Below are positions 18,616 through 33,744 of a stretch of 64,000 bases of DNA, piece after piece. The translations under genes and the position numbers were made by a program. Each line of letters starts with the position of its first letter. Within the stretch, counting starts at the first letter, position 1. A model generated the notes under the pieces. The model made no database searches. It saw only the letters and a list, made by a program, of their open reading frames with translations, and was not told the origin of the DNA. This DNA comes from Enterocloster aldenensis (GTDB lineage Bacteria; Bacillota; Clostridia; Lachnospirales; Lachnospiraceae), in assembly GCF_003434055.1 (NCBI RefSeq), contig NZ_QVEX01000007.1, forward strand, positions 186,001-250,000, written 5' to 3'.

Positions 18616-18774
18616 TTTTAGGGGTCGTATCCCTAAAACTGTAATTAGTGTCTTAATAATATCACATTCTTTATACAAAATCAATAATAATCCCATAAAG
18701 TGTCTTAAAAAGATTATAAAAAGCTTGACAGGCAGTGAGAGGGGTGGTATCCTGAAAGTGTCTTAAAAAGACAC
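18616..18774. promoter_or_regulatory. Divergent switch region with three GTGTCTTAA operators
   Basis: Plus-strand promoter TTGACA (18725-18730), spacer 17, TATCCT (18748-18753). A perfect dyad GTGTCTT-AAA-AAGACAC (18758-18774) covers its start site. Further copies are at 18700-18715 (GTGTCTTAAAAAGATT) and 18648-18656 (GTGTCTTAA, on the minus-strand -10). Another dyad, TTTTAGGG (18616-18623) and CCCTAAAA (18631-18638), lies just upstream of the XRE ribosome site. The arrangement of three sites over two divergent promoters resembles a phage-type switch. Confidence 0.8.
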
Positions 18775-18798
18775 AAAGAAAAAAGGAGGAACACATAT

Positions 18799-21700
18799 AT
18801 GTATTTTCAATTAATGCTGCCCGGGGTAAGGGACGGGGAGGAACTGGTGCTTATGGTGGATGGGCAAAGGCACAAGGTGATGAAGCACACCCCCGAAACC
18901 TTGGAAAAGGCCAGGGAGAAAAACGCTGCATTGGCGGTCATGGCACAGGACAGGCTCAAGGATGTGATGTACTACGCAGAGGTAAGGAAGGATGGGCTAG
19001 GGAGAGGGGATGGTTTTGACCGGAGGCTGCACCGGCTTCAGGTGGTATCTGCCGGCAGGGACGGGAATGGATTTACCCTGCCGAAGATGTATCACCACTC
19101 ATTCTATATTCCAGCCTGCCACAAGGAACGTTTCCTGGAACAAGAGGCCCTTGACCAGGCGGGGGATGGGGTGTTCTGGGATGCCAAGATGAGCATGTAC
19201 GGTGCGGATTATGCAGATGCATGCGCCAGGTTAAGCGGGCAGGGGCTTGGGAAGCCACAGCTAATGGAACGGATTTCACAGATTAACAGGGACATTGACC
19301 TGGTGCTGACTCCCATGGATATTGCCAAGTCACTCCTGTTCCAGCATCCGGACCTGGCCAATGCGCAGCCATACACGGCAGCCGTGGTGATGAACCGGCA
19401 TATTGCGCCGCCGGTTACCTATGACAGGGAACAGTACCAGAAGCTTCTGGATTTTGCCACGGCAATCGGGGCAAAGGGTGAAGAGGGCTGGGCCTTCAGG
19501 ACCTATGCATGGGATGAAAAGAAAAAGGAAGCCATGACATATGAGTACGATGTGTTGGGCCATAAGGCAGGGGACAAGGTAGAGATTTACGATTTGAACG
19601 AGGACGTGCTCAAGGATGCCAAGGACCCCCTTAAGGGAGCGCTGAGAACCGCAAGCCAGGACAAAAGCCTGCAGAACCAGTCATGGCATCTGAAACATGG
19701 ACAGGGCGCGCAGTGCCAGGAGTTTAAGACAAGGCAGTGGATGGACCAGAAGAAGGCCATGGCTGCCCCGAAGGCGGGAAAAGGCGCAAAGTGGACCGTC
19801 AGTCAGGGAGCATCCATGTGCGGGGTGGAGATAAAGGATAACACCCTGAAGGTTTCAGGCGATACCCTGAAGGTGGATGCGCTTAACAGTTTTCTGCGTA
19901 CCCTGGCCGCCTATGTGGAATATCTTGATGATACAGGAAAGCCTATGGGAGGCAGGTCTTACAACCGTATCATAGGTCCGGTGGATACCATTATGGGAAT
20001 CCCGATCCCGGCTGGCGGAACAACCATTGAGACAGCGCTTCCTAAGGACGCGTCAGGGCTGAACCTGTACTTTGCAGGATTGGGGACCTCGGCATATGAT
20101 CCTGAACTGTGTGCCACGGGAATCGCACTTACAGCTATATTCCAGCTGGGTATCCCCTCCTTTTTCCTGGCAGCGGATGCCGGCCTTTTAAATACAAAGG
20201 TACTGACCGATGCGCTTAAGGACCGTGTGTTTGTGGAAGACGTGGCCAAGCTGATAATATCCATCATACAGCCTCCCATCAGCAGCCAGAGCGCAGAAGA
20301 GATGGTTTACGGATGGCTTAAGCTGGCTGCCAAAACCATTGGCGGCATCCTGGTCAAGGAACTGTTTGAGAAAATCCTGGTATGGATCATCGGACAGATT
20401 ACGCTTCAGGAGGCTGCTGCCTGCATTCCGGTTGCGGGATGGATCATGAGGATTGCCAACGTCGCCATTGATGCGGCCATGATTTTAGAGACAACCATTG
20501 AAGTGTGTGCGTCCCCAGCCGTCATGACCACCCAGATTACAAGATCCATGGATTTAAAGGCAGAGATAAGCCCCGATCCAAGACATGGTGAAAAAGGACA
20601 TCCGGATACAGCGGTCTGGCCCGCCACAGCCTGCAAATGGCAGCTGATGCTGTCCTACAAGGGAGGAACCACCAAAACCGTAACAGGCGTTTTTGGGCAG
20701 ACAAGTACCAAGAAGCCGGTTTCTGCGGCGTTCACCAACGTGCCTGCCGGAGGTTCGCTGCGCCTGGTCCTGTCTGTATTCACAAAAAATGACTGGATTT
20801 GCGGGAGATGGGACAGCGGCTGGAAGGATGCGATGCCGGATGAGGGTGAGGACTGCATGGAAGTAAAGGGTGCCATTGAAGAGTTCCTGATTCCCCTCAC
20901 AATGGATGTACAGTATGAGCACAAGGAAAAGCTGGCCTATGAAAACGGCGCATACAAGTGGGAATCCGGCCGTCTGCCAACGGGAACCGTGGCTGACCTG
21001 GGACACGCGTCAGAAGGCGGATGCCTGTACCGCCTGGGCGGCATTACATACAACAGTGCTTATAAGCAGGCGGGCTATGTATGGAGCGCCGCCGTAACCG
21101 GTGCAGGGACCGGCGTGACCCATCCGGTTCAGTCTGGCGGTGAGGCGCCTGGGATGCCAAAGGACCGGGCAGGCGGGATATCGTTCATGATACAGAACAT
21201 CTCCACACTGTCGGATGAGGAAGTCAACAAACGTCTCAAGGAATCAGAAGTCGGTTTTACGGAGGAACCCTGTATTGTCTATGACAAATTTGGGACAGGG
21301 GAGGATAACTTCATCCTGGATACCAGAAACAGCCAGTGCCATTTAAGAAAGGTGGATCTGATGGACGGGCAGCAGGGATTCAGGCTGTCAGAACCAGCCT
21401 ACAGCTATGGCAGGTTCATGCAGCCCCATCTGGATGACCTGGTAATCCACCCCAGCGGAACCGTGGTCGGCATTAACTGGGAGACCAATAAGATTGAGGT
21501 CCTGAAGCTGCCAAAGGAGGGATGCCATGACGCGGATGCGCCCCAGTCGCAGATACTCTCAGGAGAAGGGTTCAGGGAAGGGCTGATTAATGGGCCAAGG
21601 GCTGTGAAGATAGCGGCGGACGGCAGGATCCTGATCCTGGAATCCGGCAACAGGCGTATACAGGGCTTTGATGAGAACGGGAACCCGGTGGCAGGTTTCC

Positions 21701-22758
21701 TGGGAAGGTGTCTGTTTGAGATGCCGTTGCAGGCAGTGAAGAATGACCTGGATGGGGAACGGTTCACGGATGTGATGGAGGAGGCATACCGCAATGCCGG
21801 CCTTACCGGATTGTGTGGGATAACAGACCAGGAATTTTCAGGTGAATTGGATGAAGGTATTGTGTCGGATGCATTTTTACAGGAGCTTTCAGACGCAGGC
21901 GTCTATATCTACCGTGATGAAGATAACATCCGGCTCCGGACAGTGGAACCTGGGAACGTGTGGAAGATATGCGAGATACAGAGGGATATATCATATGTGG
22001 TCACGAAATCAGGTGAAAGCCTGCTGGTATGGGACGGCCTGGCCCAGATGACGGTATCGGTTGCCCATAAGGGCAGACGCTGGATATTGGATGACCTGCA
22101 GGGCGGCAGGTCCTATGTGGCTGAGCAGGATGGGACTGACAGGGAAAAGGCGGTGTTTTATGAGAACCTGTCCTACATGAATCTTTGGAACGGCCTGGAG
22201 GATGATACGTATCTGGACTTCTGTACGGATGAGAAAGGGTATCTGTTCGTACTGTCTTACCATGGCAGCGGGAATCAGGTTTCCGATTACCATGTAGATA
22301 TTTATAATCCGGACGGAAGCTTCCTGGTGAGGACGCCGGATTCCAGACTGCAGCCGGAAGCGCCTCAATATATCAATGCAGGCAGGCTGGAATCAGATGA
22401 ATTCAGGAACCTGTACACGCTGAACTTTGAGAAAATTACAGGCAGTAATGGAAAGACGGAACCGTCTGTCAGCAGATGGGTGCCTACGTCCCCCCTGTTT
22501 ACCCTGGAAAAGGATGCGCAGCAGGAACTGGAGGGCGGAAACCTTGGAAAACTCAGGGAGCGCTTTAAGCCCCACGGTATTACGCTTACGGCTTCGGCCA
22601 GACTGGTAAAGCAGGATGACAGGTATGTGATTGAGGATGACCAGGAAGTGGAGGGAACTGTAAGACCCGTGGTATTTGATATCATTTATTGTGTGGATGA
22701 GTACTATGTCTACATGCTTCTCAGGAAAGAGGTGGATACATGGAGAAGAAACAGGTAG
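18799..22758 (+). CDS. 1319-aa NHL-repeat protein of unknown function (gene 1 of repeat/KS operon)
   Basis: Not recognised as a named family. No signal peptide. Residues 1-430 are a mixed alpha/beta region without clear homology. Residues about 436-461 and 508-571 are hydrophobic or amphipathic (for example LTAIFQLGIPSFFLAADAG and CIPVAGWIMRIANVAIDAAM) and could associate with membrane or pack as a bundle. Residues about 830-1230 hold NHL-like propeller repeats; the clearest is GPRAVKIAADGRILILESGN then RRIQGFDENGNP. Residues about 1248-1310 (LRERFKPHGITL onward) recur in the 1015-aa protein encoded downstream. AGGAGG lies before the ATG. First gene of a tightly packed operon behind the XRE/ImmA-controlled promoter. 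A scaffold, toxin-like or surface complex component are all possible. Confidence 0.85.
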   Translation: MYFQLMLPGVRDGEELVLMVDGQRHKVMKHTPETLEKAREKNAALAVMAQDRLKDVMYYAEVRKDGLGRGDGFDRRLHRLQVVSAGRDGNGFTLPKMYHHSFYIPACHKERFLEQEALDQAGDGVFWDAKMSMYGADYADACARLSGQGLGKPQLMERISQINRDIDLVLTPMDIAKSLLFQHPDLANAQPYTAAVVMNRHIAPPVTYDREQYQKLLDFATAIGAKGEEGWAFRTYAWDEKKKEAMTYEYDVLGHKAGDKVEIYDLNEDVLKDAKDPLKGALRTASQDKSLQNQSWHLKHGQGAQCQEFKTRQWMDQKKAMAAPKAGKGAKWTVSQGASMCGVEIKDNTLKVSGDTLKVDALNSFLRTLAAYVEYLDDTGKPMGGRSYNRIIGPVDTIMGIPIPAGGTTIETALPKDASGLNLYFAGLGTSAYDPELCATGIALTAIFQLGIPSFFLAADAGLLNTKVLTDALKDRVFVEDVAKLIISIIQPPISSQSAEEMVYGWLKLAAKTIGGILVKELFEKILVWIIGQITLQEAAACIPVAGWIMRIANVAIDAAMILETTIEVCASPAVMTTQITRSMDLKAEISPDPRHGEKGHPDTAVWPATACKWQLMLSYKGGTTKTVTGVFGQTSTKKPVSAAFTNVPAGGSLRLVLSVFTKNDWICGRWDSGWKDAMPDEGEDCMEVKGAIEEFLIPLTMDVQYEHKEKLAYENGAYKWESGRLPTGTVADLGHASEGGCLYRLGGITYNSAYKQAGYVWSAAVTGAGTGVTHPVQSGGEAPGMPKDRAGGISFMIQNISTLSDEEVNKRLKESEVGFTEEPCIVYDKFGTGEDNFILDTRNSQCHLRKVDLMDGQQGFRLSEPAYSYGRFMQPHLDDLVIHPSGTVVGINWETNKIEVLKLPKEGCHDADAPQSQILSGEGFREGLINGPRAVKIAADGRILILESGNRRIQGFDENGNPVAGFLGRCLFEMPLQAVKNDLDGERFTDVMEEAYRNAGLTGLCGITDQEFSGELDEGIVSDAFLQELSDAGVYIYRDEDNIRLRTVEPGNVWKICEIQRDISYVVTKSGESLLVWDGLAQMTVSVAHKGRRWILDDLQGGRSYVAEQDGTDREKAVFYENLSYMNLWNGLEDDTYLDFCTDEKGYLFVLSYHGSGNQVSDYHVDIYNPDGSFLVRTPDSRLQPEAPQYINAGRLESDEFRNLYTLNFEKITGSNGKTEPSVSRWVPTSPLFTLEKDAQQELEGGNLGKLRERFKPHGITLTASARLVKQDDRYVIEDDQEVEGTVRPVVFDIIYCVDEYYVYMLLRKEVDTWRRNR

Positions 22759-22919
22759 TGGTCACAGAAGGGAACCCGCTCATACTGGCCGCAGGAGGGA
22801 CATATGGCTTTGATACCATCACCCTGATGCCGGGAGGCCGGATACGCATACAGGCAAGACCGGGGAATGTTAAAAGGACCGTAATCCAGGTAAGGGAAAT
22901 CATAAAAAAAGGAGAATAA
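22740..22919 (+). CDS. 59-aa protein matching a beta-module of the next gene
   Basis: Short gene overlapping the end of the 1319-aa gene by 19 bases, with AGGAAAGAGG ahead of ATG 22740 and a stop 4 bases before the next start. Its sequence VVVTEGNPLILAAGGT parallels VVVKKGHPLILGDEGT of the 435-aa protein, and both continue with a G-x-I/E-I strand. It is probably one free-standing copy of that beta-strand module. The position in a tight operon and the similarity argue that it is a real gene. Function unknown. Confidence 0.7.
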   Translation: MEKKQVVVTEGNPLILAAGGTYGFDTITLMPGGRIRIQARPGNVKRTVIQVREIIKKGE

Positions 22920-22923
22920 GATA

Positions 22924-24231
22924 ATGGATATAATCAGTCAGGTAATTGAAGAGCAAAGGGAATATTTCAAGTGTCACAGGGATGGGGATTACAGGGTGGA
23001 ATCCCCCATCCTCACATCGGACTATCCGGAGGGGCTCCATCTGAACCCAAAGGGAAAAAGCGGGATACAGCCATCCTATCTTTTATTCAGGAACATTGAT
23101 GAGCTGAAGCAGATGTGCGTACCGGACCAGCTGGCCGTCATGAACAACGGCGGTGATCTGAACTGGGGCCTCAAGGGCTGGAAGGAAAAGTCCGGGGAAT
23201 ATACGGAGCAGCAGCTTAGCCCGCTGGAAAGGGCGGATATCTGCCATGCGTTTCAGCAGTACATATATGGGGATTCCAGGCTTGCTGAGTCTTATAGGGA
23301 TATACTGAACCGCCTGTATTTTCAGGAGCCGATGATGATTCCTGTGTACAGTGCAGGAAAAGTGGTTGTAAAAAAGGGCCATCCCCTGATTCTGGGAGAT
23401 GAAGGGACAAGCTGTACGGTGCTGGACTGTAATGAGCTGATTGTAGAGGAAGGGGCCGAGATTATTGCACATGGTGAATGCCAGGTGACTGCGGATAAGC
23501 TTGAGTCTGAAAGCGGAGCCACCTTCAGTATTGGCAGGAACGGAACCAACGCAGAGGATGAGACTGGAAGGGCTGCGGATGGCAGCAAGGGAAATGACGG
23601 AGGCCAGGGACGGGATTCAAAGGACGGCTGCGATGTGAAAGCCCGGGATGCGGACCGGGGAGCCAATGGTGATAATGGAAAAAATGGTCAGAACGGAACA
23701 TCCGGTACAAATGGCGCAGGAGTGGAGTACAAGGTTAAGCAGATGATTGGCACCCACTATGTATTCAGCTATGGGGGCAACGGAGGTAACGGAGGAAATG
23801 GAAAGGACGGCGGCAACGGCGGGGAAGGAGGAGACGCAGCCAAGCCCACCGGCCATTGCGCAAAAGGCAATCCGGGATACGGAGGGAAAGGCGGGGCCGG
23901 AGGCAATGGAGGAGCCGGCGGCAATGGAGGCAATGGTGGAAAGGTCGTCATTTACTTCAGCCAGGAAGAGTCTCCGGATGCGCGGATTCAGCTTCTTTCC
24001 CCGGATGAGGCTGAGAAATTAAAAGGTGTCAGCGGAAGGGGAGGACTGCCAGGAAAAGGCGGTAAGGCAGGACATGGGGGAAAAGGGGGGAAAACCATAG
24101 ATGATAAGGGAAACTACGTGCCCAGTGAAGCCAAGTATGACGGCCCCGACGGGGGAGAAGGAGGAAACGGGGCGCCAGGTACCCCAGGTATTCCTGGGGA
24201 GGTTTATGTAAACGGCTTATACATTGGTTAG
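22924..24231 (+). CDS. 435-aa polyglycine/collagen-like protein
   Basis: Three parts: an alpha/beta N-terminal domain (1-140) without known match; a beta-module (about 140-200) shared with the 59-aa protein; and a Gly-rich tail (about 205-435) containing GGNGGNGGNGKDGGNGGEGG, GGAGGNGGAGGNGGNGG, GKGGKAGHGGKGGK and a final GAPGTPGIPGEV collagen-like stretch. GGX/GXX repeats with Asn are typical of polyglycine-II bundles, as in some phage tail-tip adhesins and glycine-rich antifreeze proteins (comparison of pattern only). No signal peptide or sorting motif. Sits between the 59-aa and 1015-aa genes. Confidence 0.85.
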   Translation: MDIISQVIEEQREYFKCHRDGDYRVESPILTSDYPEGLHLNPKGKSGIQPSYLLFRNIDELKQMCVPDQLAVMNNGGDLNWGLKGWKEKSGEYTEQQLSPLERADICHAFQQYIYGDSRLAESYRDILNRLYFQEPMMIPVYSAGKVVVKKGHPLILGDEGTSCTVLDCNELIVEEGAEIIAHGECQVTADKLESESGATFSIGRNGTNAEDETGRAADGSKGNDGGQGRDSKDGCDVKARDADRGANGDNGKNGQNGTSGTNGAGVEYKVKQMIGTHYVFSYGGNGGNGGNGKDGGNGGEGGDAAKPTGHCAKGNPGYGGKGGAGGNGGAGGNGGNGGKVVIYFSQEESPDARIQLLSPDEAEKLKGVSGRGGLPGKGGKAGHGGKGGKTIDDKGNYVPSEAKYDGPDGGEGGNGAPGTPGIPGEVYVNGLYIG

Positions 24232-24246
24232 CCAGGAGGTGGATAT

Positions 24247-30364
<6,118 letters not shown>

Positions 30365-30369
30365 CAGCA

Positions 30370-30438
30370 GAAGTGCCGCTCCCGACATGGAACACAGTAC
30401 GGGTGCCATGCCATGTCGCCAGGCGGTACTTCCGTTTT
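30370..30438 (+). terminator. Probable terminator of the repeat/KS operon
   Basis: An interrupted hairpin: GAAGTGCCGC and GACATGG on the left (30370-30390) pair with CCATGTCG and GGCGGTACTTC on the right (30411-30432), followed after CG by TTTT (30435-30438). The stem has internal loops, so efficiency is uncertain. Confidence 0.5.
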
Positions 30439-30625
30439 ACAGGTATGGAAAGCGCACATGGATTGTCAGCAGATTGCCCTGTGCCATACTGACAAAAAAC
30501 GTTATGCCCAATGCGTTATGCTCAATAAAGAATATCGATTTCTTACAAATAATTTTAGATTTCTTCTGATTAATAACAGAAAATTTATTCAAAATGTAGA
30601 AAATGCACAAAAAATATGTGATGTA

Positions 30626-30655
30626 TTGACATACAGTTGTCTATTGTGATAGACT
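30626..30655 (+). promoter_or_regulatory. Candidate promoter and dyad before the purine riboswitch
   Basis: TTGACA (30626-30631) and TAGACT (30650-30655) with an 18-base spacer. A perfect dyad GTCTAT-TGTG-ATAGAC (30639-30654) overlaps the -10, suggesting a second, protein-based control layer. Transcription would begin about 40 bases before the riboswitch. Confidence 0.5.
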
Positions 30656-30700
30656 CAAGTTGTCAGTAGATGACGTAACTAAATAAAAGTATAAGTATTC

Positions 30701-30769
30701 AAAACTTATATATGCTCAAAATAGGTTGAGCGTTTCTACCAACTACCGTAATAGTTGACTATAAGTTTT
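30701..30769 (+). ncRNA. Purine riboswitch, guanine class
   Basis: All three helices are visible: P1 AAAACTTATA/TATAAGTTTT (30701-30710, 30760-30769), P2 GCTCAA/TTGAGC (30714-30719, 30726-30731), P3 CAACTA/TAGTTG (30740-30745, 30752-30757). The joining segments TTTCTAC and loop CCGTAA match the family. The specificity base in GACTA is C (30759), which selects guanine/hypoxanthine rather than adenine. A long hairpin (CACAA to TTGTG, 30770-30814) and a T-run at 30831-30837 form a possible expression platform, but I could not fold a convincing terminator. Confidence 0.93.
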
Positions 30770-30888
30770 CACAATCTGTACTGCCCGGGGCACCGGGGAC
30801 AGACAGTTGTGGAACCTTAGGAACAGCGGTGGTTTTTTTATTTGCCCGGGCCAGCCGCTGTCCAGGTGGATACGGACAGGAGGAGCAT

Positions 30889-32163
30889 ATGGCAGAGAAT
30901 TTTGTATTAAAAGGCAACATCTGCTACAGCCAGGATGCCCAGACCCTTGTAACCGTAGAACAGGGTTATCTGGTATGCCTGGAGGGCAGGTCGGCCGGAG
31001 TGTACAGAGAACTTCCTCAAGAGTATGCAGCATTTCCACTGAAGGATTATGGCGACCGGATGATTGTTCCGGGGCTTGTGGATCTGCATATCCATGCGCC
31101 GCAGTATTCATTCAGGGGACTAGGTATGGACTTAGAGCTGCTGGAATGGCTGAATACACGGACATTCCCGGAGGAAGCCAAATACAGGGACGCGGAGTAT
31201 GCGAAAAAGGCATATTCCATATTTGCGGATAACATGAAACGCAGCGCTACCACAAGAGCATGTATATTTGCCACCCTTCACAGGGAAGCCACCGAAGTAC
31301 TGATGGACCTGATGGAGGAAAGCGGATTAAAGACCATGATCGGCAAGGTGAACATGGATAGGAACTGTCCCGATTTCCTGATTGAGGACAGCGCAGAGGC
31401 GTCTGCAAAAGAGACAGTGAGATGGCTGGAGGAGATAAGCGGCAGGTACAGGAACACGGAACCGATCCTCACACCGCGGTTCATCCCCACCTGTTCCGAC
31501 GGACTGATGGAACGGCTGAAGGAGATACAGGTCAGGTACGGTCTGGCCATGCAGTCCCATCTGTCGGAGAACCGGGGAGAGATTGCATGGGTAAAGGAGC
31601 TTTGTCCGTGGGCCGGATTTTATGGGGATGCATACGACCATTTCGGACTGTTCGGCAAAGACGTGAGGACCATCATGGCCCATTGCGTATGGCCGCCTGA
31701 GGAGGAAGTGCACAGGATGCGGGAGAACGGCGTATTTGTTGCCCACTGTCCCCAGTCCAACACCAACCTGTCATCCGGAATCGCGCCGGTGAGGACCTAT
31801 CTGGATGAGGGCATCCATGTGGGACTTGGAACCGATGTGGCAGGAGGCGTTGGGGAATCCATATTCCGGGCCATGGCAGATGCCATCCAGATGTCAAAGA
31901 TGCGCTGGAGGCTGGTGGATGAGGAGCAAAAGCCGCTGACCGTGGAAGAAGCATTTTACCTGGGAACCAAGGGCGGCGGAGCCTTCTTTGGGAAGGTGGG
32001 AAGCTTTGAAACAGGATATGAACTGGATGCCGTGGTATTGAATGATGAAAGCCTCAGACATCCCCAGCCGCTGGATGTAAAAGACAGGCTGGAGCGCTTC
32101 ATCTATATTTCGGATGAACGTCATATAGATGCCAAGTATGTGGCCGGCAGGCAGGTATTCTGA
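30889..32163 (+). CDS. guaD: Guanine deaminase
   Basis: 424-aa amidohydrolase converting guanine to xanthine. Metal-site motif GLVDLHIHAPQYSFRG (HxH) matches guanine deaminases (usually PG-x-hDxHxHxPQ); SHLSENRGEIAWV, MAHCVWPPEEEV and GLGTDVAGG carry the remaining His/Asp ligands. ATG 30889 follows AGGAGGAG; the frame is open further upstream without a site. It is the first gene after the guanine riboswitch and feeds xanthine to the downstream dehydrogenase. Confidence 0.93.
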   Translation: MAENFVLKGNICYSQDAQTLVTVEQGYLVCLEGRSAGVYRELPQEYAAFPLKDYGDRMIVPGLVDLHIHAPQYSFRGLGMDLELLEWLNTRTFPEEAKYRDAEYAKKAYSIFADNMKRSATTRACIFATLHREATEVLMDLMEESGLKTMIGKVNMDRNCPDFLIEDSAEASAKETVRWLEEISGRYRNTEPILTPRFIPTCSDGLMERLKEIQVRYGLAMQSHLSENRGEIAWVKELCPWAGFYGDAYDHFGLFGKDVRTIMAHCVWPPEEEVHRMRENGVFVAHCPQSNTNLSSGIAPVRTYLDEGIHVGLGTDVAGGVGESIFRAMADAIQMSKMRWRLVDEEQKPLTVEEAFYLGTKGGGAFFGKVGSFETGYELDAVVLNDESLRHPQPLDVKDRLERFIYISDERHIDAKYVAGRQVF

Positions 32164-32270
32164 AACGGCCGGAATAAAAACTGAATATGTGAGAAAGAGC
32201 GGTATGGGGTAAACGTTCTTTCATGATAGAAGTAAAACCACATGTACTTAAAACCAAGGAGGTATGAAGT

Positions 32271-33665
32271 ATGGAAAACAAAGCAAATCAGGGGTTTTTT
32301 GAAAAAGTATTTCACTTATCAGAACATCACACAGACGTGAAGACAGAAATCATTGCGGGAATCACAACATTCATGACCATGGCATACATACTTGCAGTTA
32401 ACCCGAATATCCTAAGCGCCACAGGCATGGACCGGGGAGCTGTTTTTACAGCCACCGCCCTTGCGTCATTGGTGGCAACCCTGCTCATGGCGGCATTTGC
32501 AAACTATCCCTTCGTACTGGCTCCCGGCATGGGACTGAACGCCTACTTTGCTTACACCGTTGTACTGCAGATGGGTTACACATGGCAGATGGCATTGGCA
32601 GCCGTTTTCGTGGAAGGCGTTATCTTCATCCTGCTGTCACTGACCAATGTACGTGAGGCCATCTTCAATGCCATACCAATGAACCTGAAACATGCAGTGT
32701 CTGCCGGTATCGGACTTTTCATTGCATTCATCGGTTTACAGAATGCCAAGATTGTAGTGGACAGCGCCACCCTTGTATCCGTGTTTTCCTTTAAGGGATC
32801 TTTGGAGGCAGGTACCTTTAACTCCGTTGGAATTACGGTGCTTCTGGCCCTGTTAGGCGTCCTGATTACCGGTATCCTGGTTGTGAGGAATGTAAAGGGC
32901 AATATCCTCTGGGGAATCCTGATTACCTGGGTTTTAGGAATCATCTGTGAAGTAACCGGATTGTACCAGCCCAATGCAGAGCTTGGCATGTTCAGCGTGT
33001 TACCGGATTTTTCAAGCGGTTTGGGTATCCCGAGCATGGCGTCCACCTTTTTCAAGATGGACTTCTCCGGTATCCTGTCACTGAACTTCGTGACCATCAT
33101 GTTCGCATTCCTGTTTGTGGATATGTTTGATACGCTGGGAACACTGATTGGCGTTGCATCCAAGGCCGATATGCTGGATAAGGACGGAAAGCTTCCTAAA
33201 ATCAGGGGCGCGCTGCTGTCTGATGCTATCGGTACCTCCCTTGGCGCTGTATTTGGTACATCCACCACCACCACGTTTGTAGAGAGTGCATCCGGTGTTG
33301 CAGAAGGCGGAAGAACAGGCCTTACATCCGTAGTAGCAGCTATTTTCTTCGGACTGTCCCTGTTCCTGTCACCGATTTTCCTGGCCATCCCTTCCTTTGC
33401 AACGGCTCCGGCCCTGATCATCGTTGGTTTCCTGATGATATCCTCTGTCCTGAAGATTGACTTTAATGATTTTACAGAAGCCATCCCAAGCTACATCGCT
33501 ATTATCGCAATGCCCTTTATGTACAGTATTTCCGAAGGTATTGCAATGGGCGTCATCTCTTACGTGGTAATCAATGTTGTGACCGGCCATGCGAAGGATA
33601 AGAAAATCAGCCTGTTAATGTATATCCTGGCTGTGCTGTTTGTTTTGAAATATGTATTAATCTAG
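32271..33665 (+). CDS. Purine permease, AzgA/NCS2 family
   Basis: 464-aa cytoplasmic-membrane transporter with about 12-14 helices. TFMTMAYILAVNPNILSATG, APGMGLNAYFAYTVV and FGTSTTTTFVESASGVAEGG are signature segments of AzgA/PbuG-type guanine/hypoxanthine/adenine permeases. AGGAGG precedes the ATG. It lies between guanine deaminase and xanthine dehydrogenase, so imported guanine or hypoxanthine is the likely substrate. Confidence 0.92.
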   Translation: MENKANQGFFEKVFHLSEHHTDVKTEIIAGITTFMTMAYILAVNPNILSATGMDRGAVFTATALASLVATLLMAAFANYPFVLAPGMGLNAYFAYTVVLQMGYTWQMALAAVFVEGVIFILLSLTNVREAIFNAIPMNLKHAVSAGIGLFIAFIGLQNAKIVVDSATLVSVFSFKGSLEAGTFNSVGITVLLALLGVLITGILVVRNVKGNILWGILITWVLGIICEVTGLYQPNAELGMFSVLPDFSSGLGIPSMASTFFKMDFSGILSLNFVTIMFAFLFVDMFDTLGTLIGVASKADMLDKDGKLPKIRGALLSDAIGTSLGAVFGTSTTTTFVESASGVAEGGRTGLTSVVAAIFFGLSLFLSPIFLAIPSFATAPALIIVGFLMISSVLKIDFNDFTEAIPSYIAIIAMPFMYSISEGIAMGVISYVVINVVTGHAKDKKISLLMYILAVLFVLKYVLI

Positions 33666-33684
33666 CTATTTTCGCACACGAAGT

Positions 33685-33721
33685 GCTTTCGCACTAAGCG
33701 CCTAAAAGACAGGCGCTAAGT
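33685..33721 (+). promoter_or_regulatory. Hairpin between permease and xanthine dehydrogenase genes
   Basis: GCGCCT (33699-33704) pairs with AGGCGC (33712-33717) around AAAAGAC, with nearby GTGCTTTCGCAC forming a second small stem. No T-run; perhaps an mRNA processing or attenuation element between permease and enzyme genes. Confidence 0.35.
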
Positions 33722-33744
33722 GCTCAATGCAGGAGGGAGATAGA

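Noticed and set aside
30770..30837. Intrinsic terminator of the purine riboswitch
   Set aside because: The clear hairpin (30770-30814) is not next to the T-run (30831-30837), and no stem ending at the T-run could be drawn with confidence.
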